DNA of 64,000 bases from Pseudomonas syringae CC1557 (GTDB taxonomy: Bacteria > Pseudomonadota > Gammaproteobacteria > Pseudomonadales > Pseudomonadaceae). The DNA lies in assembly GCF_000452705.1 (NCBI RefSeq), contig NZ_CP007014.1, forward strand, positions 1,302,001-1,366,000. The letters run 5' to 3'. The position numbers and the translations under genes were made by a program. Under the pieces are notes generated by a model. That model was given only the letters and a program-made list of their open reading frames with translations. It did not search any database and was not told the origin of the DNA. Below, in pieces: positions 9,625-19,400 of the stretch. Positions within the stretch are counted from its first letter, which is position 1. Every line of letters begins with the position of its first letter.

Positions 9625-9706
9625 ATCAAAAAGCGTTGGCGGCCACCCGCACACGCTGGCAATGAGCACGCAAGGCACTTGGGGCGACTTCGGTCGCCCT
9701 TTTTTT
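9625..9706 (+). ncRNA. Probable ANR-dependent small RNA at the PhrS position
   Basis: A promoter with a perfect ANR box (9578-9591) and a -10-like TATTCT (9613-9618) is followed about 90 bases later by a strong intrinsic terminator at 9682-9706, with no substantial ORF between. The predicted RNA is about 80 nt. In P. aeruginosa the ANR-activated sRNA PhrS lies in the same neighbourhood, near the rapA cluster. The present RNA is much shorter than the roughly 210 nt reported there, so it may be a reduced PhrS or a different RNA. A 14-codon ORF (ATG at 9621) overlaps the 5' end. The start site is inferred, not seen. Confidence 0.6.
9682..9706 (+). terminator. Strong intrinsic terminator of the small RNA
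   Basis: A 7-bp GC stem GGGCGAC/GTCGCCC closed by a stable TTCG tetraloop is followed by seven Ts (9700-9706). Confidence 0.92.
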
Positions 9707-9745
9707 CGTCTGCGCCTCAGGTGCTGTGTTGGTTGCCAGGCGCCG

Positions 9746-11347
9746 TCAGTTGACGGGTTTAGCGCCAGCATTGGCCAGGTCATAGGCCTTCGCTTGTTCT
9801 GCCGTCTTGATGTCGCGGTGATAGCTCGGCGTCCAGACGGTTACCGGGGATTTCTGCGTGAAGGTGGCATTGCTGCCGATGTCTTTGAAGTGCGCATCGC
9901 CGTAGTCATCCAGCACGCCTCTGTTACTGGGCTTGTGGGAGGTGTCGACACCGTTTCCGAAGTAGTTGGACTGCGACAGGATGTTCGCATCCCCGGTCGC
10001 GGTGAAGCCGAGATGGAAGTTGTCGATGGAGTTGTTGAACACATCAAAATCTCCATGACGCATCAGACCGGGGGCGCGGACATCAAGGTTGCTGAACACG
10101 TTGTTGGCGATGGTCATCCGCGGGTAGCCCGCATAGGCGGCCTTGGCGGCAGGGGAGTCATCGGGCTGGCCGAGAATCACACCATATTCATTGTTCTTGA
10201 ATTTCGAATTGGTCAGGCTGACGTTATCTGCCGTCCCGCCCACATAAAGCAGCTTATCCAGCCCCTTGGGATTCTGATCCTTGGTGCCGGTATAGGTGTT
10301 GTGGTCGATCCAGTATTTCTGGCCGCTGCTGATGAACATCTGCATGTCACCGTTTTCACGGTAACGGCTGTCGTGGGTGAAATTCAGGTTCTGGAAAATG
10401 TCGTTGCTGGCGGTTTTGCTACTGGCCAGATAAATATTGTGCAGGCTGTTGCCCTTGTCGGAGCCCAACAGGGTTTTATTGGCGCCGAAGTTAATGGTCA
10501 CTTTACTGTCTGCAGACAGATTAGCGCCCAGCTTGACGGTACGGGCTGTGTCGTCCTCCATGTACTTCTTGAGGTCCGCCACAGTATTGACCGTGACAAC
10601 TTTGCCGTTGTTACCGCCAGTGGTGTTCGCCTGCCTGGCGAAACCGACCATGCCGGACATGTCCGCGCCAGGACCGCTGGCATAGCGGGTTGCAGATTTA
10701 GCGACTTTTTCTGCAGCGTCAGACGGCTCTATGGCAGGTGTTGAAGCTTTTGGCGGCAGCAGATCGTGCGTGGCTGGCGTTCCTGCTGCGGTGGGCTTGT
10801 CAGGCGTTTTACCTGCAGGGGGCGAAGTATCAGGCGGTGTCGCTGCGGTATTTTTCTGCAGCGTGACAGGCTTTTCCATCGGGTAGTCGTTCTGCACCAC
10901 AAACGGCTTCTCTGGTTTGCCTTGGGCCACTGAAGGCGATGAGGGTGACGCTGCCGGGGTCGTGGATGACGATTGAGGAGAGGTCGGTGCCTGTTCGCGT
11001 TGCGTCTGTGCAGGGGGAGGTGTCGAACCTTTCTGTTGATTGCTCGACGAACCGGAAAACAGATCCTTGAGGATGTTGCGGATCGCCTCCACCAGCTTGT
11101 TCAGCAATAACTCGACCGGACTTTCAGTTGTGCCTGAAGAAGTATTGCTGGCAGGTGTCTGAGGTCGTGAGCCGAGACTGTTCGGCGGCGATTGCAGACC
11201 CGTTGTCTGTTGCGGCGGGCCGAAGTCGATCAGTTTGCTGTCATGGCCCGACTTCAAGCCGGATGGCGGGGGGCTGTCGGACTGTGGATTGACACCTTGG
11301 GCCGACAGGCCGGAGGCGGGGTAATAGCTTCTGTTGATCGTATTCAT
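9746..11347 (-). CDS. hopAK1: HopAK1-type harpin with pectate lyase domain (type III secreted)
   Basis: A 533-residue protein in two parts. Residues 1 to about 215 are low-complexity, rich in Ser, Pro, Thr, Gln and Gly, without cysteine, and include a short hydrophobic helix (VELLLNKLVEAIRNILKDLF), the profile of a harpin/type III export region. Residues about 225-533 form a PL1 pectate lyase-like beta-helix: WIDHNTYTG matches the vWIDH strand motif and RAPGLMRHG matches the catalytic RxPxxRxG-type motif, so the catalytic arginine appears retained. The family is the HrpW/HopAK1 group, thought to act in the plant apoplast or cell wall to help translocation. An hrp-box lies 66 bases upstream. 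HopAK1 is preferred to HrpW because the gene sits outside the hrp cluster among core genes. Confidence 0.9.
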   Translation of the reverse strand: MNTINRSYYPASGLSAQGVNPQSDSPPPSGLKSGHDSKLIDFGPPQQTTGLQSPPNSLGSRPQTPASNTSSGTTESPVELLLNKLVEAIRNILKDLFSGSSSNQQKGSTPPPAQTQREQAPTSPQSSSTTPAASPSSPSVAQGKPEKPFVVQNDYPMEKPVTLQKNTAATPPDTSPPAGKTPDKPTAAGTPATHDLLPPKASTPAIEPSDAAEKVAKSATRYASGPGADMSGMVGFARQANTTGGNNGKVVTVNTVADLKKYMEDDTARTVKLGANLSADSKVTINFGANKTLLGSDKGNSLHNIYLASSKTASNDIFQNLNFTHDSRYRENGDMQMFISSGQKYWIDHNTYTGTKDQNPKGLDKLLYVGGTADNVSLTNSKFKNNEYGVILGQPDDSPAAKAAYAGYPRMTIANNVFSNLDVRAPGLMRHGDFDVFNNSIDNFHLGFTATGDANILSQSNYFGNGVDTSHKPSNRGVLDDYGDAHFKDIGSNATFTQKSPVTVWTPSYHRDIKTAEQAKAYDLANAGAKPVN

Positions 11348-11413
11348 GGCTTATTTTCCCGCCTGTGGGAATGAACAATTCGTGATCCCGGATAGAAAGT
11401 ACTGCTTGTTTCC

Positions 11414-11441
11414 TGAGTGGAAGGCGCAGGAAAAGAGTTCC
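11414..11441 (-). promoter_or_regulatory. HrpL (hrp-box) promoter of hopAK1
   Basis: Read on the minus strand the sequence is GGAACT, 15 bases, then CCACTCA, fitting the HrpL consensus GGAACC-N15/16-CCACNNA with one change in the first half. It ends 66 bases before the hopAK1 ATG in the correct orientation. Confidence 0.82.
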
Positions 11442-11518
11442 GGTGTGCATCACGAATTTACGTTCAGGCCAGAAGCGGGGGCGGGCGCAGGTGTCTGGGC
11501 GCGCGCCCGTTTTCGGTA

Positions 11519-11989
11519 TCAGCCGAAAGTGATCTCGGGCAGCACGGTCAGGTCGACGGTCTGCTGTTTGCGCGGAGCGAGAATTTCGGCTTCGCCGTCG
11601 ACCACCAGTTCATCGTTCTGGTTGAACACACGAGTGGCGATACGCACGCGGAACTTAGGCAGTTTTTCCAAAATTTCCAGGCGCACAGTCAGGGTGTCAC
11701 CCAGTTTCACGGGTTTCTGGAAGGTCATCTGCTGACCGATATAAATGGTGCCAGGGCCAGGCAACTCGCACGCGACGGCCGCACTGATCAGCGCGCCACT
11801 GAACATGCCATGTGCGATACGCTCCTTGAACATGGTCTTGGCAGCGTATTCGGCATCCAGATGGACGGGGTTGTGGTCACCGGACATTGCGGCGAACAAC
11901 TGGATGTCACGTTCTTCCACCTTTTTGCTGTAGCTGGCGGTCTGACCAACCTCAAGGGCTTCGTAAGGCGTGTTGGTGACTTGAGTCAT
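11519..11989 (-). CDS. phaJ: (R)-specific enoyl-CoA hydratase, MaoC/PhaJ family
   Basis: A 156-residue single hot-dog-fold hydratase. It has the MaoC hydratase motif SGDHNPVHLDAEYA, with the catalytic Asp38 and His43, followed by AHGMFSGALIS. Enzymes of this type convert trans-2-enoyl-CoA into (R)-3-hydroxyacyl-CoA, linking beta-oxidation to polyhydroxyalkanoate monomers. The length equals P. aeruginosa PhaJ1 (PA3302), which I recall lies next to fadD2/fadD1; the same neighbourhood is seen here, with fadD2 divergent. The start ATG at 11987-11989 opens the conserved MTQVTNTPYEALEVGQ region. Assignment to PhaJ1 as against another PhaJ paralogue is by position. Confidence 0.88.
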   Translation of the reverse strand: MTQVTNTPYEALEVGQTASYSKKVEERDIQLFAAMSGDHNPVHLDAEYAAKTMFKERIAHGMFSGALISAAVACELPGPGTIYIGQQMTFQKPVKLGDTLTVRLEILEKLPKFRVRIATRVFNQNDELVVDGEAEILAPRKQQTVDLTVLPEITFG

Positions 11990-12392
11990 GTGGCTGTCCT
12001 GACAATGAATATGGATTAAGCGGGCCGCTAGGTTCAGCCCTGTGTAGCCGCGCCCTTGGGTCGCGCCTGTGGATAGACCCTGATTTGTAACACTTGATGA
12101 CCCGTTGCCGCCAATATACCGACAAGATCAATCAGACGTTTGCTGGCGCTCGCCAGATCACATTGTTATGAATAAATAGCGGCAGGCGCCGGAACACGGC
12201 TGTTTCAGCGTTGACGCGCGGTCACTTGCCGGTCGTGCTTCCGTGCCGGCAAGGCAGTGTATAGCGCTCGGCGGATGGCAGTCTGAACGCAGGCGTGATT
12301 CATGCCGCTAATGACGTTCAGGTGACGATTTTCCTGATGCGCTTTAACTGTTAACGTCGGGCCAGGCATAAGCAGGGAAAAGGATAAAAATA
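11990..12392. promoter_or_regulatory. Divergent promoter region between phaJ and fadD2
   Basis: 403 bp without a supported gene. It should hold the phaJ promoter and the fadD2 promoter. A perfect 8-bp inverted repeat (CTTGCCGG at 12225-12232, CCGGCAAG at 12246-12253) could be a leader hairpin or operator. No PsrA- or FadR-type site could be assigned with confidence. Confidence 0.45.
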
Positions 12393-14081
12393 ATGCAAGC
12401 TGATTTCTGGAATGACAAACGCCCGGCCGGCGTCGACTCGGATGTGGATTTGCGGGCCTATCAATCGGTCATCGACGTGTTTGATCGCAGCTGTAAAAAG
12501 TTTGCGGATCGGCCTGCGTTCAGCAATATGGGCGTGACCCTGACCTATGCCCAACTCGAGCGCCACTCGCTGGCATTTGCCGGGTATCTGCAACAACACA
12601 CAGGGCTGGTGCCTGGCGACCGCATCGCTGTGCAGATGCCTAACCTGTTGCAGTATCCCATCGCTGTTTTCGGTGCGATGCGCGCTGGCCTGATCGTCGT
12701 CAACACCAATCCGCTGTACACCGCGCGTGAGATGCGCCATCAATTTCAGGATTCGGGTGCCAAGGCGCTGGTCTATCTCAACCTGTTCGGCAAGCTGGTG
12801 CAGGAAGTGCTTCCGGACACGGCCATTGAATACCTGATCGAAGTGAAAATGGGCGACATGCAGTCGGCGGCCAAGGGCTGGCTGGTCAACACGATCGTCG
12901 ACAAGGTCAAGAAGCTGGTGCCTGACTACCAGTTGCCTCAGGCGATTGGCTTCAAGCGCACGTTGCGCATCGGGCGTGACTGCCGGGTTCAGGTGGTAGC
13001 GCAGGGCCTGGATGAGGTTGCGGTATTGCAATACACCGGTGGCACCACCGGGCTGGCCAAAGGCGCGATGCTCACCCACGGCAATCTGGTCGCCAACATG
13101 CAGCAAGTCTATGCCTGCATGCGCCAGCGAAGCGCTGACGGCGGTTCGGTATTTGAAGAGGGCGCGGAAGTGATGATCGCGCCGCTGCCGCTCTACCACA
13201 TCTATGCATTCACAGGGCATTGCATGTGCATGATGATTGGCGGCAACCACAACATTCTGATCACCAATCCGCGTGATATCGGGGGCTTCATCAAGGAACT
13301 CGGGAAATGGAAGTTCACCGCCATGATCGGTCTCAATACCCTGTTCGTTGCGTTGATGAACCACCCGGAATTCAAGAATCTGGATTTCTCCGCGTTGAAG
13401 AGCACCAATTCAGGTGGCACCGCGCTGGTCAAGGCCACGGCAGAGCGTTGGGCGCAGATCACCGGCTGCACGATTGTCGAGGGCTACGGCCTGACCGAAA
13501 CATCGCCCGTTGCCAGCACCAATCCTTATGGCGCGCAGGCGCGTCTGGGCACTGTCGGTATTCCGGTGCCTGGCACGGCCATGAAAGTCATCAATGACGA
13601 GGGAGAAGAGCTGGCCTTCGGCGAGCGCGGCGAGTTGTGCATCAAAGGGCCGCAGGTCATGAAAGGTTACTGGAACCGAGCTGACGCGACGGCCGAATCC
13701 CTGGACGCCGAGGGCTGGTTCAAGACCGGAGATATTGCGGTGATAGCCGCCGACGGATTCGTCAGTATCGTGGATCGCAAGAAGGACCTGATCATCGTGT
13801 CCGGTTTCAACGTCTACCCCAACGAAATCGAAGACGTGGTCATGGCGCACCCTAAAGTCGCCAACTGCGCCTGTATCGGCGTGCCGGACGAACGCACCGG
13901 GGAAGCCGTCAAGCTGTTCGTGGTGCCGCGAGAGGCGGGGGTAAGTGCTGAGGAGCTCAAGGCGTTCTGCAAGGAAAACTTCACTGCGTACAAAGTGCCC
14001 AAGTACATCGTGCTGCGTGATTCATTGCCGATGACGCCGGTAGGCAAGATTCTGCGCCGGGAGCTTCGCGACATCGCTTGA
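12393..14081 (+). CDS. fadD2: Long-chain fatty acyl-CoA ligase FadD2
   Basis: A 562-residue ANL-superfamily enzyme that activates fatty acids to acyl-CoA (ATP to AMP and PPi) for beta-oxidation or lipid synthesis at the inner membrane. It has the P-loop-like AMP-binding motif YTGGTTGLAKGAML (about residues 214-227), the GYGLTETSP motif and the fatty acyl-CoA synthetase signature GWFKTGDIAVIAADGFVSIV, with C-terminal catalytic lysine region VGKILRREL. AGGA lies about nine bases before the ATG. It is the upstream member of a tandem pair; by order (fadD2 then fadD1, next to the MaoC gene) it corresponds to P. aeruginosa PA3300. The two paralogues clearly arose by duplication. Confidence 0.94.
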   Translation: MQADFWNDKRPAGVDSDVDLRAYQSVIDVFDRSCKKFADRPAFSNMGVTLTYAQLERHSLAFAGYLQQHTGLVPGDRIAVQMPNLLQYPIAVFGAMRAGLIVVNTNPLYTAREMRHQFQDSGAKALVYLNLFGKLVQEVLPDTAIEYLIEVKMGDMQSAAKGWLVNTIVDKVKKLVPDYQLPQAIGFKRTLRIGRDCRVQVVAQGLDEVAVLQYTGGTTGLAKGAMLTHGNLVANMQQVYACMRQRSADGGSVFEEGAEVMIAPLPLYHIYAFTGHCMCMMIGGNHNILITNPRDIGGFIKELGKWKFTAMIGLNTLFVALMNHPEFKNLDFSALKSTNSGGTALVKATAERWAQITGCTIVEGYGLTETSPVASTNPYGAQARLGTVGIPVPGTAMKVINDEGEELAFGERGELCIKGPQVMKGYWNRADATAESLDAEGWFKTGDIAVIAADGFVSIVDRKKDLIIVSGFNVYPNEIEDVVMAHPKVANCACIGVPDERTGEAVKLFVVPREAGVSAEELKAFCKENFTAYKVPKYIVLRDSLPMTPVGKILRRELRDIA

Positions 14082-14448
14082 GCACAGGAATCGTCTCTAT
14101 TTGTGTACCCACGTACACCTCTGGCCCTGATGCAGTACGTTGCAAACAGGGTCAGATCTCTTGTTAAAATGCCCACACGTCATCTCAACCCCTCTGGATC
14201 AGCGTTTTCGGCGTGTCGAGTCGAAATAAGAGACTCGCTTTAAATGTGACTGATGTCTGGAGTTAAGTCATTTTAGTGACCGGCAAGGCCTCCTTTGCCC
14301 CTAGTCGGCCTTTGGCAAAGCTGCTACTCTCGGCGCGCTTTTTGATCAGTCATAAAGCGGAAAAAGCGTCTACTGCATAATTCCAAACACAAGAAAATCA
14401 TCGCTTCAAGCGATGTGAAGAATTCGCTATCGCTATGGAGCCGGCTGA
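14082..14448. promoter_or_regulatory. Intergenic region upstream of fadD1
   Basis: 367 bp without a supported gene. A 17-bp near-perfect palindrome CATCGCTTCAAGCGATG (14399-14415) ends 33 bases before the fadD1 start and could be an operator or a small leader hairpin. Further upstream, paired CAAGGCC/GGCCTTTG segments occur around 14285-14320. The gap suggests that fadD1 has its own promoter and is not merely co-transcribed. Confidence 0.45.
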
Positions 14449-16140
14449 ATGATTGAAAACTTCTGGAAGGATAAGTACCCGTCCGGTATCCCCGTCGATA
14501 TCAATCCCGATGAGTACCCCAATGTCCAGGCGGTCCTTAAGCAGTCCTGCGAGCGTTTCGCCGACAAACCGGCATTCAGCAATCTGGGCAAGACCATCAC
14601 CTATGGCGAGTTGTATGAGCTGTCCGGCGCATTCGCGGCCTGGATCCAGCAGTACACCGATCTGCAGCCAGGTGACCGTATCGCCGTGCAACTGCCCAAC
14701 CTGTTGCAGTACCCGATCGCCGTTTTTGGTGCCATTCGCGCCGGCTTGATCGTGGTCAACACCAACCCGCTGTACACCGCGCGGGAAATGGAACACCAGT
14801 TCAACGACTCCGGCGCCAAGGCGCTGGTGTGTCTGGCCAACATGGCGCATCTGGCCGAAAAGGTCGTGCCCAAGACCCAGATCAAGACAGTGATCATCAC
14901 CGAAGTGGCCGACATTTTGTCGCCGTTCAAGCGCTTGCTGATAAACAGCGTCATCAAGTATGTGAAGAAAATGGTTCCGGCCTACCACTTGCCGCAGGCC
15001 ATCAGGTTCAACGACATCCTTGCCAAGGGCCGTGGCCAGCCGGTTACCGATATAGCGCCCGCTGCCGCAGATGTTGCTGTGCTGCAATACACCGGCGGCA
15101 CCACCGGGGTTGCGAAAGGGGCAATGCTGACCCACCGCAACCTGATCGCCAACATGCTCCAGTGCCGGGCGCTGATGGCTTCCAACCTCAATGAGGGTTG
15201 CGAAATCCTCATCACGCCGCTGCCGCTGTATCACATCTACGCTTTTACCTATCACTGCATGGCAATGATGTTGCTTGGCAACCACAACGTCCTGATCAGC
15301 AACCCGCGTGACCTGCCGGCGATGGTCAAGGAACTGTCGAAATGGAAGTTCAGCGGTTTTGTCGGCCTCAATACGCTGTTCGTGGCGCTGTGCAATAACG
15401 AGGGCTTCCGCAATCTTGATTTTTCAGCGCTGAAAGTCACGCTGTCCGGCGGTATGGCCTTGCAACAGGCCGCTGCCGAACGTTGGAAGCAGGTCACCGA
15501 CTGCCCGATCTGCGAAGGTTACGGCATGACCGAGACCAGCCCGGTGGCGACGGTCAATCCAATCCAGAACATTCAGATGGGCACCATCGGCATTCCGGTG
15601 CCTTCGACACTGTGCAAAGTCATTGATGATGCGGGCAGCGAGGTTGCGTTCGGTGAGCGCGGAGAGCTGTGCATCAAAGGGCCGCAGGTCATGAAAGGCT
15701 ACTGGCAGCGCCAGGACGCCACTGACGAAATGCTGGATGCCGAAGGCTGGCTCAAGACCGGCGATATCGCGATCATCCAGCCAGATGGCTACATCCGGAT
15801 TGTCGACCGCAAGAAGGACATGATTCTGATCTCCGGATTCAACGTCTACCCCAACGAGCTGGAAGACGTACTCGCCACGCTGCCCGGCGTACTGCAATGT
15901 GCGGCAATCGGTGTGCCGGATGAGAAGTCCGGTGAAAGCATCAAGGTCTTCGTCGTCGCCAAGCCCGGCGTGACGCTGACCAAAGAGAAAGTCATGGAAC
16001 ACATGCGCGCCAATCTGACCGGTTACAAGGTCCCGCGTAGCGTTGAGTTCCGCGATGTATTGCCCACCACCAACGTCGGCAAGATCCTGCGTCGCGAGTT
16101 GCGTGATGAGGAAATGAAAAAGCTGGGTGTGAAGAAGTAG
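14449..16140 (+). CDS. fadD1: Long-chain fatty acyl-CoA ligase FadD1
   Basis: A 563-residue acyl-CoA synthetase, the main long-chain ligase of Pseudomonas by homology with P. aeruginosa FadD1 (PA3299), whose N-terminus MIENFWKDKYP is shared here. Motifs are YTGGTTGVAKGAMLTHRN for AMP binding, GYGMTETSPVA, and the FACS signature GWLKTGDIAIIQPDGYIRIV, ending with VGKILRRELRDEE. GGAG lies eight bases upstream of the ATG. It is the second member of the fadD tandem pair and is followed by a dispersed repeat region. Confidence 0.95.
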   Translation: MIENFWKDKYPSGIPVDINPDEYPNVQAVLKQSCERFADKPAFSNLGKTITYGELYELSGAFAAWIQQYTDLQPGDRIAVQLPNLLQYPIAVFGAIRAGLIVVNTNPLYTAREMEHQFNDSGAKALVCLANMAHLAEKVVPKTQIKTVIITEVADILSPFKRLLINSVIKYVKKMVPAYHLPQAIRFNDILAKGRGQPVTDIAPAAADVAVLQYTGGTTGVAKGAMLTHRNLIANMLQCRALMASNLNEGCEILITPLPLYHIYAFTYHCMAMMLLGNHNVLISNPRDLPAMVKELSKWKFSGFVGLNTLFVALCNNEGFRNLDFSALKVTLSGGMALQQAAAERWKQVTDCPICEGYGMTETSPVATVNPIQNIQMGTIGIPVPSTLCKVIDDAGSEVAFGERGELCIKGPQVMKGYWQRQDATDEMLDAEGWLKTGDIAIIQPDGYIRIVDRKKDMILISGFNVYPNELEDVLATLPGVLQCAAIGVPDEKSGESIKVFVVAKPGVTLTKEKVMEHMRANLTGYKVPRSVEFRDVLPTTNVGKILRRELRDEEMKKLGVKK

Positions 16141-16189
16141 AGCGCTACATAAGCCAACACGACTCTCATGTCAGTACTCTGCGTTGATT

Positions 16190-16345
16190 ATCGTTCCAAC
16201 GCTCCGCGTAGGAATGCCTTTCGGGACGCTCCGGCGTAGGAATGCCTTTCGGGACGCTCCGCGTCACAAGTCTGCGTTGCGCCGCGCATTCAGGATCGGA
16301 CGCATAGCGTCCAGAAATGCATTACCAGAGCGTGGGAACGATAGT
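16190..16345. repeat. P. syringae-type dispersed repeat with internal tandem duplication
   Basis: A reverse-oriented unit (CGTTCCAACGCTCCGCG) is followed by two tandem copies of a 27/28-bp segment (16201-16227 and 16228-16255; each carries GCGTAGGAATGCCTTTCGGG), then CGCTCCGCGTCAC and a forward unit (AAATGCATTACCAGAGCGTG, GGAACGATAG). The whole forms an inverted composite occupying the fadD1-hrpA gap. Confidence 0.82.
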
Positions 16346-16455
16346 TATCCGCTGAAGTAATACCACCTCGACCGATTAAGCACGGTCGCTCCCACGACCC
16401 ACCGCAATCTGCGACAATCCGCACCTGCCATTTGAAAAAAGACCCTGCGCGCCTG

Positions 16456-19400
16456 ATGACCGACGAATCGCCCTCTATCGACCAACTCCTGAAAAACCTT
16501 GACCAAGCGATGATCAGTGAACGCCATCGTCTGCGTCGCCAGTTGCATGAGTTGCGCAAGAAACCCGACGAGGTGAAGCTGGCGCAGTGGGTGGCTCGGG
16601 TTCAAGCGTCGTGCGCACAGGTGACGGCGCGGCGTGAAAGCGTGCCGGCGATTCGTTATGACGACAACCTGCCCATCGCCGCCAAGCGCGATGAAATCAA
16701 AGAGGCGTTGCTCAAGCATCAGGTGCTGATCATTGCCGGCGAAACCGGCTCGGGCAAAACCACCCAGTTACCCAAGATCTGTCTGGAAATCGGTCGCGGG
16801 CAGCACGGTCTGATCGGGCATACCCAGCCGCGCCGGATCGCCGCACGCAGCGTTGCCAGCCGGGTCGCCGAGGAAATCGGTACGCCGCTGGGCGCTCTGG
16901 TCGGTTACCAGGTGCGCTTTGAGGATCAAAGCGACAGCAATACCCTGATCAAGCTGATGACCGACGGTATTCTGCTGGCCGAAACCCAGCATGACCGCTT
17001 TCTTGAGCGCTACGACACGATCATCGTCGACGAAGCCCACGAACGCAGCCTGAACATCGACTTTCTGCTGGGTTACCTGAAAACCCTGTTGCCGCGTCGC
17101 CCGGACCTCAAGGTCATTATCACCTCGGCCACCATTGACCTGCAGCGCTTTTCCGAGCACTTCAACGATGCGCCTGTTATCGAGGTGTCTGGCCGTACGT
17201 TTCCTGTCGACGTCTGGTATCGCCCGCTGACCAGCGAGCAGGACGAAGAGGGCAACAGCGTCGAAGACGACCTGACCGTCGATCAGGCGATTCTGGCCAC
17301 GCTGGATGAACTGGCTGCCTTTGAGCGCAGCGAGCGCAAGAGCCCCGGCGATGTACTGGTGTTCCTGCCCGGCGAGCGCGAAATTCGCGATGCGGCCGAA
17401 ATGCTGCGCAAGGCCCAGCTCAGACACACCGAGATTCTGCCGCTGTACGCGCGCCTTTCGCCTGCCGAACAGCAGCGCATCTTTCAGTCGCATCCCGGCC
17501 GTCGCGTGGTGCTGGCCACCAACGTCGCCGAAACCTCGTTGACCGTGCCGGGCATCCGCTACGTGATCGATACCGGCACGGCGCGCATCAGTCGCTACAG
17601 CTACCGCGCCAAGGTTCAGCGCCTGCCGATCGAAGCGGTTTCCCAGGCCAGCGCCAACCAGCGTAAAGGCCGTTGCGGGCGTGTCGAGCCCGGGCTTTGC
17701 GTGCGCCTGTACAGCGAAGAGGATTTCATCGGTCGGCCGGAATTTACCGATCCCGAGATTCTGCGCACCAACCTGGCGGCAGTGATCCTGCAAATGCTGC
17801 ACCTGCGGCTCGGCGAAATCACTGATTTCCCGTTCATCGAGCCGCCGGACGGCAAGGCGATCAGCGACGGTTTCAACCTGTTGCAGGAGCTGTCGGCGGT
17901 CAATCGCGAGAATCAGCTGACCCCGCTGGGCCGTCAATTGGCGCGCTTGCCGGTGGACCCGCGCATGGGGCGCATGCTGCTGGAAGCCGCGAAGCAGGGC
18001 AGCCTGCAAGAAGTGCTGATCGTCGCCAGCGCCATGTCCGTGCAGGACGTGCGCGAGCGGCCACCCGAGCGCCAGCAGGCTGCCGATCAGGCCCACGCGC
18101 AATGGAAAGACGCCGACTCTGACTTCGCCGGGCTGGTCAATCTGTGGCGCGGCTTCGAAGAGCAGCGCCAGACCCTGACGGCCAGCCCGTTGCGCAACTG
18201 GTGCCGACGCAACTTTCTGAATTACCTGCGCCTGCGCGAATGGCGTGATTCCCATCGACAACTGAGCCTGATCTGTCGCGACCTGCAACTGACGGTCAAC
18301 AAGGAACCGGCCGATTTCCCGAAATTCCACAAAGCCATTCTGTCGGGCCTGCTGAGCCAGATCGGGCAAAAGGCCGACGAGGGCGACTACCTAGGGGCGC
18401 GGCAACGACGCTTCTGGATTCACCCGTCTTCCGGGCTGGGCAAGAAGCGTCCGCAGTGGCTGATGGCTGCCGAACTGGTGGAAACCACCAAGCTGTATGC
18501 GCGCATGGTCGCGAAGATTGATTCAGACTGGATCGAGCCGCTGGCCGGGCACCTGATCAAGAAGAACCATTTCGAGCCGCACTGGGAGAAGAAGCGCGGG
18601 CAGGTGGTTGCGTTCGAGCAGATCACCCTGTTCGGCCTGATCGTGGTCGGCCGTCGCCCGGTGCATTACGGGCCTATCGACCCGGTGGTATCGCGCGAAT
18701 TGTTCATTCGTGAAGGGCTGGTGCGCGGCGACATCTTGTCCCGGGCCAAATGCCTGACTGCCAATACCCGCCTGCTGGAACAACTCGACGAACTGGAAGC
18801 CAAGGCTCGACGTCGCGATATTCTGGCCGACGAAGACACGTTGTACAGCTTCTATGAAGCGCGGATTCCGGCCGAGATTCACCAGACGGCCACCTTCGAC
18901 AGCTGGTACAAGACCGAAAGCCAGAAGAACCCGCAACTTCTGATCATGCGCGAAGAGGACGTGCTGGCCCGCGAAGCCAGTGAAGTGACTGCCGCGCAAT
19001 ACCCGGACACCCTGAGTCTGGGCGATTTGAGCCTGTCGCTGAGCTATCACTTCGAGCCCAATCACCCACGCGATGGCGTGACCTTGCGGGTGCCAGCGCC
19101 CCTGCTGTTGTCGTTACCTGCCGAGCGTCTTGAATGGCTGGTGCCAGGTTTGCTGGAAACCAAATGTATTGCGCTGGTTCGCAACCTGCCCAAGGCCGTG
19201 CGCAAGAATTTCGTGCCAGTTCCGGACTTCATCAAGGCGGCCCTGCAACGCATCACGTTCGGCGACGGCTCGCTGCCCCAGGCGTTGGGCCGTGAGTTGC
19301 TGCGCATGACCGGCGCGCGGGTCAGTGACGAAGCCTGGGCCGAGGCTGCTCAGCAGCTGGAAGGCCACTTGAAGATGAACCTGGAAATCGTCGACGGTAA

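Noticed and set aside
12351..15285. Long minus-strand ORFs across fadD2 and fadD1
   Set aside because: Antisense shadows of the two acyl-CoA ligases; their similarity to each other only reflects the paralogy of the sense genes.
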